A stretch of 64,000 nt of DNA, from positions 1-64,000 of the forward strand of contig JAHIQD010000023.1 in NCBI GenBank assembly GCA_018902795.1, read 5' to 3'. A model generated the notes under the pieces. It was not told the DNA's origin and did no database searches. It saw only the letters and a list, made by a program, of their open reading frames with translations. The position numbers were made by a program, and so were the translations under genes. This document shows, piece by piece, positions 7,017-13,760 of this stretch. The stretch comes from Bacteroidota bacterium. Lineage in GTDB: Bacteria; Bacteroidota; Bacteroidia; Flavobacteriales; Weeksellaceae. Positions within the stretch are counted from its first letter, which is position 1. Each line of letters starts with the position of its first letter.

Positions 7017-7117
7017 AATACTTCCGCTAACACAGGTAACCATTGCACAACCCTGATTTTCAGATAATAGTTCTGAAAACTCAATAAAAAACAACCTCTT
7101 TTAAAGTGATTTTAGAG
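7017..7117 (+). repeat. Collapsed attC junction of cassette 3 plus distal module copy 2
   Basis: AATACTTCCGCTAAC (7017-7031) complements the start of cassette 3 at 5887 (14 of 15). It is followed by ACAGGTAACCATTGCACAACC, in which the expected GTT is ATT, and then by a copy of the module at 4954-5046. The terminator hairpin here is degenerate (the right arm ends AGAGCG). This marks the distal end of the recognisable array. Bases 7118-7230 hold nothing I can name. Confidence 0.5.
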
Positions 7118-7230
7118 CGTTTCATTTTTAGGAAGAAAACCGTGCCGGTCCTTCCAGCTTATTTCCTGCATATTTTTCGCGACTTTAGAATGTTTCTCTA
7201 TGAAATACCCTATTAACGCAATGTTTGGTT

Positions 7231-7238
7231 TATCTTTG
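7231..7238 (+). promoter_or_regulatory. -7 promoter element upstream of the histidine kinase
   Basis: TATCTTTG matches TAnnTTTG and lies 96 bp before the ATG at 7335. A -33 TTG at the proper spacing is not evident. The leader would be about 90 nt. Confidence 0.45.
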
Positions 7239-7334
7239 CACCTCCGCAACGAGAGGTAAGTTACTGAAAACAAACCAACAACCTTTCCATTACTTTAAGA
7301 ACACGCTGCGAAATCCTAAATTACAATACGCTAA

Positions 7335-8435
7335 ATGTCTGACCAAAACCAACAAATACAGGAACTCAAAGAACATAATGATGAACTGGAGAATTATTTC
7401 AGGAATACCATCATTCCACAGCTTTTTGTAGACGGGGAATTAAAACTGCAGAAGTTTACTCCTCCCGCTATGAAACAGTTCAGTCTTTCTGCCACTGATT
7501 TGGGAAGACCGATTCATGATATTAAAGATAATTTCCGTTTTCCCTCCATTGTAGATAATATTCAGCAGGTCATCAGCAGCAATGAGATTCTGGAAAAAGA
7601 AATCCAGACGACTGACCTTCGCTGGTACCAGATGAATATCATTCCTTATATAAAAATGAAAGATAACAGAACGAATGGCGTTATTATCACTTTTGTGGAA
7701 ATCACCATGCGGATTAAGGATCTGAAAGAGCAGGAAAAACTGTTAGCCGACTATGAAATTCTGTTGGATACCATTTCCCATGACATCAAAAATCCGCTTA
7801 CCAATCTGGTAATGGCCATAGAACTTTTTAAAAGAGTGTCTCCAAATGATGAAAAAAAATTCAATTCTCTTCTGAAAATTGTGGACAGTGCTTTATCTAA
7901 AATGCACACGCTAATTAATGAGTTAACCGAAGAAAGAAAAAACGAGTACAAATATAAAGCTGAAGAAGAACTTCTGAATTTCGAACATATCCTGGAAGAT
8001 GTCCGGCTGACGTTAAATGATAATATTACTGCGGCAAATGCTACCATCACCAGTGAAATTAATATCTCAGAAATCACATTTTCACGAAGAAAATTAAGAA
8101 CGGTCATTTATAACCTGATCAACAATGCCATCAAATTCAAAGCTGCAGAACGGCCACCCATCATTGCAGTTACCACCCACAGGGAAGGTGAATTTGTAGT
8201 GATCTCTGTAAAAGACAATGGAATGGGTGTTGACGAAACTAAGTTTGAATCTATATTTTCAAAATATTACAGGTTAGAGAACGAAATAGAAGGTTCAGGC
8301 ATCGGATTATATTTGGTGAAAGAAATTGTGACTAACGCAGGAGGCAAGGTTATGGTAGAGAGCCAGTTAGACCAGGGAACCGAATTCAAGATTTATTTAA
8401 AGACCGAACACGCTGCATCGTCCCCCATTTCTTAG
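7335..8435 (+). CDS. PAS-domain sensor histidine kinase
   Basis: This 366-residue signalling kinase lacks membrane segments, so it is probably cytoplasmic. Residues about 5-25 are a short coiled coil and about 25-130 a PAS-like domain of the kind found in CheB/CheR-PAS fusions (FVDGELKLQKFTPPAMKQF; RWYQMNIIPY). HisKA has phosphoacceptor H149 in DTISHDIKNPL. The HATPase_c domain shows the N box (NLINNAIKF, 260-268), G1 (DNGMG, 294-298) and G2 (GSGIGLYLVKE, 320-330). No receiver domain or adjacent response regulator is present, so its partner is unknown. It is the first chromosomal gene after the cassette array and ends in a terminator at 8463-8496. Confidence 0.9.
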   Translation: MSDQNQQIQELKEHNDELENYFRNTIIPQLFVDGELKLQKFTPPAMKQFSLSATDLGRPIHDIKDNFRFPSIVDNIQQVISSNEILEKEIQTTDLRWYQMNIIPYIKMKDNRTNGVIITFVEITMRIKDLKEQEKLLADYEILLDTISHDIKNPLTNLVMAIELFKRVSPNDEKKFNSLLKIVDSALSKMHTLINELTEERKNEYKYKAEEELLNFEHILEDVRLTLNDNITAANATITSEINISEITFSRRKLRTVIYNLINNAIKFKAAERPPIIAVTTHREGEFVVISVKDNGMGVDETKFESIFSKYYRLENEIEGSGIGLYLVKEIVTNAGGKVMVESQLDQGTEFKIYLKTEHAASSPIS

Positions 8436-8462
8436 AAAAATTAAAGTAATTCCACAAAACTC

Positions 8463-8496
8463 ACCTCTTTTAAAGCGATTTAAAGGAGGTTAATTT
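8463..8496 (+). terminator. Rho-independent terminator after the histidine kinase
   Basis: ACCTCTTTTAAA-GCGA-TTTAAAGGAGGT forms a stem followed by TAATTTTTT. The same hairpin sequence is found at the end of the distal modules near 5014 and 7093, so the three are related copies. Confidence 0.75.
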
Positions 8497-8631
8497 TTTC
8501 CAAATATTGGCTTTATGTTCCGGGGCTGTATTACAAAATCTAAATTTTAAAATTTTGATTTACCGAGGGCAACGGTCAACTTTTAATACTTTTTAACCTT
8601 TTAACGCTCCACGAGATTTCTCTGAAAACCC

Positions 8632-8639
8632 TAACTTTG
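8632..8639 (+). promoter_or_regulatory. -7 promoter element of the UMP synthase gene
   Basis: TAACTTTG lies 18 bp before the ATG at 8658, giving a predicted leader of about 13 nt that is purine-rich (AAAGTAAAAAGTAA). No clear TTG at -33. Confidence 0.55.
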
Positions 8640-8657
8640 TAGGAAAGTAAAAAGTAA

Positions 8658-10016
8658 ATGGAAAATAAGAAACAGTTTTTTCTCGAGTGTTATCAGTTAG
8701 GTATTATCAAATTCGGCCGTTTTACCCTTAAAAGTGGTATCGAAAGTCCGTTTTATGTGGATTTACGGCCTCTTGCCTCTGATCCCAAGATTTTGAAACG
8801 CCTCGCGAATTACCTGTTGGATATGCTTCCGCTGGACAATTTCGATCTTATCTGCGGTGTTCCGTATGCGGCGCTTCCGATGGCGACTGCAATGTCTTTG
8901 GAAAGCTATCTTCCTCTCATTATCAAAAGAAAAGAAGCGAAAGATTACGGTACCAAAAAAATGATCGAAGGCATTTATACCAAAGGTCAGAACTGTCTTT
9001 TGGTGGAAGATGTGATTACCAGTGGGAAATCACTGCTCGAAACGATTCCTGAGATTGAAAATGAAGGAATTTCGGTGTCCGATATCGTGGTGGTTCTCGA
9101 CCGACAGCAGGGCGGAAAAGAAATGCTTGAAGACAAAGGCTACCGTGTACATGCGCTTTTCACCATTTCCGAAGTGTGTAAGATCCTTAAAGATGAAGGC
9201 CATTTATCGGATGACGAAGTATCGAGAATCAATGATTTTCTGCATGGTAACGTGGTAAAATTTGAAGAGCAAAAACGGCTCTCTTACGAACAGAAACTTG
9301 AAAATGCAGACCATTCTGTGGCAAAAAAACTGCTTGAAATTTCCCTTGAAAAAAAATCGAATCTTATTGTTTCTGCAGATGTCATTTCCACTCAGGAACT
9401 CCTTGAACTGGCTGAAAAAGTAGGTCCCCACATCGTTGCCCTGAAAACCCATATTGATATTATCACCGATTTTGATCCGGACACTACCATCCTACCGCTG
9501 AAAGATCTGGCCACTAAATATAATTTCCTGCTGATGGAAGACCGCAAATTTGCCGACATCGGAAACACCCAGGAACTGCAGTTTTCCTACGGAATCTACA
9601 AAATTTCCAACTGGGCAGATTTCGTTACTTCTCATGTCATCGGCGGATATGATTCGCTCGACTGCTTCCTGAACGTAGGTGTTGTTGCGATTTTAGGAAT
9701 GTCTTCCAAAGGCACTTTAACGGATAAGAATTATCAGGAGGAAGCGCTTAAAGTTGCACAGTCTCATCCCAATGTGATTGGCGGTGTGTCACAGAAGCAG
9801 ATTCCTGACGAGCTTCTGCTTTTCACGCCGGGCGTCAATCTGGCGGATTCCGGCGACGGAAAAGGGCAACAGTATAACACCCCGGAACATGTCTTCAAAA
9901 ACTTAAGAACCGATTTCATGATTGTAGGACGCGGAATATATAAATCCGATGATGCTGAAAAAGCAGCATTACGCTATAAAATAGCCGGATGGAACGCCTA
10001 TTCCAACAGTCTGTAA
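8658..10016 (+). CDS. Bifunctional UMP synthase: OPRTase-OMP decarboxylase
   Basis: This 452-residue fusion carries the last two steps of UMP synthesis. Residues 1-200 are orotate phosphoribosyltransferase, with the PRPP loop LLVEDVITSGKS (114-125) and YVDLRPLASDP. Residues about 210-452 are orotidine-5'-phosphate decarboxylase, with the catalytic DRKFADIGNT (D295, K297, D300) and a phosphate-binding end near FMIVGRGIY. The order PyrE-PyrF is the same as in eukaryotic UMPS, and the DRKFADIGNT motif is of that type. Single-chain fusion allows channelling of OMP. The gene stands alone between unrelated genes. In Chryseobacterium this gene is usually named pyrF or pyrE. Confidence 0.93.
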   Translation: MENKKQFFLECYQLGIIKFGRFTLKSGIESPFYVDLRPLASDPKILKRLANYLLDMLPLDNFDLICGVPYAALPMATAMSLESYLPLIIKRKEAKDYGTKKMIEGIYTKGQNCLLVEDVITSGKSLLETIPEIENEGISVSDIVVVLDRQQGGKEMLEDKGYRVHALFTISEVCKILKDEGHLSDDEVSRINDFLHGNVVKFEEQKRLSYEQKLENADHSVAKKLLEISLEKKSNLIVSADVISTQELLELAEKVGPHIVALKTHIDIITDFDPDTTILPLKDLATKYNFLLMEDRKFADIGNTQELQFSYGIYKISNWADFVTSHVIGGYDSLDCFLNVGVVAILGMSSKGTLTDKNYQEEALKVAQSHPNVIGGVSQKQIPDELLLFTPGVNLADSGDGKGQQYNTPEHVFKNLRTDFMIVGRGIYKSDDAEKAALRYKIAGWNAYSNSL

Positions 10017-10190
10017 AAACTTTTTCAACGCAAAGGCGCAGCGCTCTTGTCAAATAAAACAGCAGGATAAGGGCGCTTCGTTTCAGCAAAGTGTTAAAAC
10101 CGGTTCTTTTAAGGTTATAGAAACAGCAGTAACAGCAGTAAATGGTTGTGGATTTCTGCATTCAGTATTCCCGTTTAATTCATTACCCAA

Positions 10191-11105
10191 TTGTCTAATT
10201 TAATCTTACTTTTTCTCTGCCTTTTCCTCGGATATTTCCTGAAGAAAACCAAATTTTTTCCCGAAAACGGGCATGTTGCACTGAATGCTTTTGTCGTCAA
10301 CATCTCCCTCTCCGCACTGTCGCTTTATTATATTCCGAAAATCATCTTAAGTTATGAAGTGATTTTTCCGGTTGCTGTACCATGGCTTAACATCTTTCTG
10401 GCGGTCGTATTTTTCAGTTTTCTGGGCAAAAAAATGAAATGGCCGAAAGTGGTCACCGGTGCAGTGATTATGTGCGCAGGCTTTGGAAACACTTCGTTTG
10501 TAGGCATTCCTTTGATACAGTCGATTTTTGGGGAAAGCGGCTTGAAAACAGTGATGCTTGCTGACCAGCCGGGTTCATTTGTGGCGCTTTCCACGGTTGG
10601 AATTACAGTAGCAAATTTTTATTCTGGAGGCAAAAGTTCAATCTCAGAAATCCTAAACAAAATCATCAGGTTTCCTCCGTTCATTGCCTTTTCTTTGGCG
10701 GTTTTCCTCAATATTTTCAGTATTGAAGTTCCCCGTGACCTGGATGATGTTTTCATAAAACTTGGCGCAACAACGGTTCCTCTCGCACTGGTTTCAGTGG
10801 GAAGTCAACTGAAATGGCAAAAACTTGACGGCGACACCCAACCCTTATTTTGGGGACTTTTATTTAAATTAATCCTGTTTCCGGCACTTATTTTCGTCCT
10901 TTATTTTGTCATTTTAAAACAAAGGGGAGAAACTGCTGAAATCTCCTTTCTGGAATCTGCAATGGCTCCCATGATTACCGCCAGCATCATCGCTGTTTCC
11001 CACAAACTGGAACCCAAACTCTGCAACCTGATGATTGGTGTCGGTATTCCGCTTTCGCTGTTTACTTTAGCATTCTGGTATTTGGTATTGCGCCTCTGTT
11101 TTTGA
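10191..11105 (+). CDS. AEC-family (auxin efflux carrier-like) transporter
   Basis: This 304-residue integral membrane protein has about ten hydrophobic helices in two inverted halves. It shows AEC-family features: LNAFVVNISLSALSL near 31-45, GFGNTSFVGIPLIQSIFG near 97-114, and a conserved glycine/proline-rich second half (SAMAPMITASIIA). Members export small organic acids or other anions; the substrate here is unknown. The only suitable start is the TTG at 10191, because no ATG or GTG precedes the first helix. The 174-bp gap to the UMP synthase gene contains no other gene and only a weak GC hairpin. Confidence 0.85.
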   Translation: MSNLILLFLCLFLGYFLKKTKFFPENGHVALNAFVVNISLSALSLYYIPKIILSYEVIFPVAVPWLNIFLAVVFFSFLGKKMKWPKVVTGAVIMCAGFGNTSFVGIPLIQSIFGESGLKTVMLADQPGSFVALSTVGITVANFYSGGKSSISEILNKIIRFPPFIAFSLAVFLNIFSIEVPRDLDDVFIKLGATTVPLALVSVGSQLKWQKLDGDTQPLFWGLLFKLILFPALIFVLYFVILKQRGETAEISFLESAMAPMITASIIAVSHKLEPKLCNLMIGVGIPLSLFTLAFWYLVLRLCF

Positions 11106-11177
11106 TTTCTAAATATTTCAGCCACAGATTATTAAAATTTCTTATCTTAGATCAACCCCAATTCAATTCAGGCTTTG

Positions 11178-11185
11178 TACTTTTG
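11178..11185 (+). promoter_or_regulatory. -7 promoter element upstream of the DsbA-like gene
   Basis: TACTTTTG, 25 bp before the ATG at 11211; matches TAnnTTTG. The leader contains AAAAAAGAAA just before the start. Confidence 0.5.
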
Positions 11186-11210
11186 ATTCATCAATTCAAT
11201 AAAAAAGAAA

Positions 11211-11915
11211 ATGAAAGTAGATATCTGGAGCGACATCCGCTGCCCCTTCTGTTATGTTGGGAAAAAGAAGTTTGAAAAAGCTTTGGAACAATTCCCCGAT
11301 TCCGAAAAAATTGAAGTCAACTGGCACAGTTTTCAGCTGGATCCCAACCTGAAGACACAGCCCGACACCAATCCTTACGAGTATTTCTCGAAAGCGAAAG
11401 GCATCCCGGTTACGCAGGCGAAAGCCATGCACGAACATGCTAAAAACGCTGGAAAAGAAGCAGGTATCGATTTTAATTTTGATCATTCCAAAGTAGCCAA
11501 TTCTTTCAAAGGTCATCTTTTAATTCAGTTGGCCAAAAAGAAGAATTTAGCGAATGAAATGGAAGAAGCATTATTTGAAGCTCAGTTTATCGCTGCAAAA
11601 AATATCGATGATGAAGCCACATTACTCGAAATTGGAACATCAGTAGGTTTGGCTGAAGAAGATATTAAAAACGCAATGCAATCCGATAAAATGGCGCACG
11701 CCGTGTCTCAGGACGGTCTTCTTGCAAGACAGTTAGGCATCAATGCGGTTCCTTATTTCGTATTTAATGACAAATATGGCGTATCCGGAGCTCAGCAGCC
11801 AGAACTTTTCCTGGAGGTTCTTGAAAAATCCTATACCGAATTTTCCGCCGGCGACAAAGGCCTCCAAATTATTGGCCAGGGAGAAAGCTGTGACACAGAC
11901 GGAAACTGTGATTAG
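11211..11915 (+). CDS. DsbA-family oxidoreductase, FrnE-like
   Basis: This 234-residue protein has a thioredoxin fold with an inserted helical domain. The active site CPFC is at residues 11-14 (SDIRCPFCYVGKK). The cis-Pro region reads GINAVPYFVFNDKYGVSGAQ near 175-195, and the overall layout matches FrnE/2-hydroxychromene-2-carboxylate isomerase relatives. There is no signal peptide, so it acts in the cytoplasm, probably as a thiol-disulfide reductase or isomerase in stress defence. A second Cys pair occurs at the extreme C-terminus (CDTDGNC), as in FrnE proteins, which could exchange electrons with the active site. Confidence 0.9.
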   Translation: MKVDIWSDIRCPFCYVGKKKFEKALEQFPDSEKIEVNWHSFQLDPNLKTQPDTNPYEYFSKAKGIPVTQAKAMHEHAKNAGKEAGIDFNFDHSKVANSFKGHLLIQLAKKKNLANEMEEALFEAQFIAAKNIDDEATLLEIGTSVGLAEEDIKNAMQSDKMAHAVSQDGLLARQLGINAVPYFVFNDKYGVSGAQQPELFLEVLEKSYTEFSAGDKGLQIIGQGESCDTDGNCD

Positions 11916-11958
11916 TTTTTTCTTATCCTACATCAATGTCATTGTCAATCAAGTGCAA

Positions 11959-11966
11959 TATCTTTG
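11959..11966 (+). promoter_or_regulatory. -7 promoter element of the YceI gene
   Basis: TATCTTTG lies 42 bp before the ATG at 12008; matches TAnnTTTG. A TTG at 11942 is only 14 bp upstream, shorter than usual. Confidence 0.5.
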
Positions 11967-12007
11967 CACTATCATTAAATAACAAATAACAAAATTAAAA
12001 AAGTATT

Positions 12008-12580
12008 ATGAAAAAGTTATTCTCCATCCTTACCGTTCTATTGTTTTCGGTTTCCAGTTTCGCTCAGCTGGTTTTAAAAAGTGATCCTGCCCATTCAAGA
12101 ATTCAGTTTGCAGTGATTCACCTTGGAATCAACGATATCACAGGAAACTTTGACAAAGCAGCATTAACCATCAATGCGAACCAAAAGAACTTCGTCAACT
12201 CAACGCTTACCTTTTCAGCGGATGTACATTCTATCAACACTCATGTTGAAGCCAGAGACAACCACCTGAAAAGTGCAGATTTCTTTGAAGCTGAAAAATT
12301 CCCAACAATGGAATTCACCAGTACTTCTTTAACAAAAACGAAAAAGAATTACTACAATCTGAAAGGTAATTTAACCATGCACGGCGTTACAAAACCGGTT
12401 TCTCTAACTTTAGTTTACAGAGGTTCAACAGTAAATGCAATGAACAAAAAAACAACTTACGGCTACCAGGTTGTAGGAACTTTGAAAAGATCAGACTTCG
12501 ACTTAGGGCCTAAATTCCCTGCACCAATGATTAATGATTTGGTAAGAATTAAAGGTGATTTCGAATTAACAGCAGAATAA
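12008..12580 (+). CDS. YceI-family periplasmic lipid-binding-type protein
   Basis: This 190-residue lipocalin-like protein begins with a signal peptide (MKKLFSILTVLLFSVSSFAQ, cut after about residue 20). Family landmarks are DPAHSRIQFAVIHLGI near 26-41, FSADVHSINTHVEARDNHLK near 72-91, and FEAEKFPTMEFTS near 94-106. The fold is an extended beta-barrel that binds isoprenoid or other amphiphilic molecules. It is secreted to the periplasm. The gene is monocistronic, with a promoter at 11959 and a terminator at 12605-12631. Confidence 0.93.
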   Translation: MKKLFSILTVLLFSVSSFAQLVLKSDPAHSRIQFAVIHLGINDITGNFDKAALTINANQKNFVNSTLTFSADVHSINTHVEARDNHLKSADFFEAEKFPTMEFTSTSLTKTKKNYYNLKGNLTMHGVTKPVSLTLVYRGSTVNAMNKKTTYGYQVVGTLKRSDFDLGPKFPAPMINDLVRIKGDFELTAE

Positions 12581-12604
12581 TAGTTAATAGTTTTTATAGT
12601 GGAG

Positions 12605-12631
12605 ACGGAAATTCGGGCAACTGAATTTCCG
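12605..12631 (+). terminator. Rho-independent terminator after the YceI gene
   Basis: ACGGAAATTC and GAATTTCCGT form a 10-bp stem, followed by TTTTTT. It separates the YceI gene from the convergent DUF4846 gene. Confidence 0.85.
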
Positions 12632-12636
12632 TTTTT

Positions 12637-13509
12637 TTATTTCAAAGCCCGAAACCGTTTGATCACGGTAGGTTTGAAAATATATTTTGCTGTAACGGTT
12701 TGGGGCGCATTTACATCAAGTTCGTACCAAGGCGAAATAGCTGCGTTGGAAGGATTTTTTAATATATGAATATCCTGCGCGGGCATAAAACTTTCAGCCA
12801 AAAGATAAAGGCGTTTTCCACCGTTGTTTCTGGCTGTACCAACGATGATTACAGAATGTCCGGGGCTTCCGGGTTTTATCAGAAAATCTCCGGTTTTAAT
12901 CTGCGAATTCTGTAAAACAGGGTTTGATTCCCGGTCTAAAGAAATGGTTCCGGAATATCTGAAAATAACATTCAAATACGCTCTGAAAGCGGCATATGAA
13001 TCATCAGTTTTTCCTGTACTGATAAAGCGGACCCGATCCGTCAATTCCTTCGTGCGGACTCCTTTTTTAAAATCATTCCAGGAAAAAAACTGTCCGCTGG
13101 TGAACTCAAAACCAACTTCGTCCTCTCTATCGTGCAGCCAAAGATATTCCGAGTACAGGCGCATCCATGCATCTGCGCACTGCTGCAGGTCTTTATCACC
13201 AACATCAATTTTAAGAATGGCAACATGACTATATTGCCGTTCGATCGGAACTGCTTTAAAATCCCGTACCGGAAAACCCGGAGGATGAAGCGGGAAATTA
13301 ACGAGATATTCGCTGAAACTTCCGGATTCCTCTTTCACCCAGAAATAACCCTTCGGCGGCGTAAATCTCGTTCTGATGGTGGATTTGCTTTCGTCAATAA
13401 TCAACGGCGCTGTGGTTTCAACCACCTGCGAAAAAACAGTCTGAACATGGAATACCAGAAATACAGCGGCGATATGGTAAAATTTAAACAATCCGGAACA
13501 TTTACTCAA
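12637..13509 (-). CDS. DUF4846-domain secreted protein
   Basis: The protein has 290 residues. The N-terminus has a hydrophobic signal-like segment (HIAAVFLVFHVQTVFSQ, about 12-28). The rest matches DUF4846: TRFTPPKGYFWV near 47-58, LVNFPLHPPGFPV near 69-81, DVGDKDLQQCADAWMRL near 102-118, GFEFTSGQFFSWND near 137-150, and GDFLIKPGSPGHSVIIVG near 208-225. The last motif has a His in a papain-like setting, but no enzyme activity is established to my knowledge. The start is TTG at 13509 or TTG at 13491; no ATG lies before the signal sequence. Confidence 0.8.
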   Translation of the reverse strand: MSKCSGLFKFYHIAAVFLVFHVQTVFSQVVETTAPLIIDESKSTIRTRFTPPKGYFWVKEESGSFSEYLVNFPLHPPGFPVRDFKAVPIERQYSHVAILKIDVGDKDLQQCADAWMRLYSEYLWLHDREDEVGFEFTSGQFFSWNDFKKGVRTKELTDRVRFISTGKTDDSYAAFRAYLNVIFRYSGTISLDRESNPVLQNSQIKTGDFLIKPGSPGHSVIIVGTARNNGGKRLYLLAESFMPAQDIHILKNPSNAAISPWYELDVNAPQTVTAKYIFKPTVIKRFRALK

Positions 13510-13760
13510 AAATACTGATAATTATGAAATAAATAAAAACAATTTCAGTTTAATAAAAACCAGACTGTTTTCATTTTGTGCAAAGCATTAAGGAATAATT
13601 CAATGTATCTATGAAAGCGTATAAGCATTATCAACATTCATTAAAGTGCTGCAAAATTTTTAAAACTTTCTAACCGGTCAGTTTCGCTATTTTCCGGAAA
13701 GCTCTTCATAATTTTTGTCAAGTACTGAAAAACATCATTATATTTGATTGAATTTATACA

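Larger units (their letters stand above)
2154..7117. mobile_element. Integron-like platform with four cassettes
   Basis: A tyrosine recombinase on the minus strand is separated by 110 bp from an attI-like site, and the cassettes run away from it on the plus strand. Boundaries set by G^TT junctions give cassette 1 (3371-4182), cassette 2 (4183-4964), cassette X (4965-5887) and cassette 3 (5888-7042). Each cassette begins with a sequence complementary to its own 3' end: GTTATCTGTAATTGT, GTTATCTGTAATTGC, GTTGCACAACC and GTTAGCGGAAATATT. This is what is expected if the attC forms when the excised cassette closes into a circle. The architecture is that of an integron, but the recombinase lacks the IntI-specific insertion, so I call it integron-like. 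Confidence 0.75.

Noticed and set aside
3370..7042. CRISPR array as an explanation of the repeats between genes 3.4-7.0 kb
   Set aside because: Repeats are cassette-specific inverted pairs flanking genes, not regularly spaced direct repeats, and no cas gene is present.
7225..7431. Short plus-strand frame before the histidine kinase
   Set aside because: It overlaps the kinase start in another frame and contains the predicted leader; no ribosome site or family similarity.
10017..10190. Terminator after the UMP synthase gene (AGCGCTCTT with AAGGGCGCT)
   Set aside because: The stem has a long loop and no T run; too weak to annotate.
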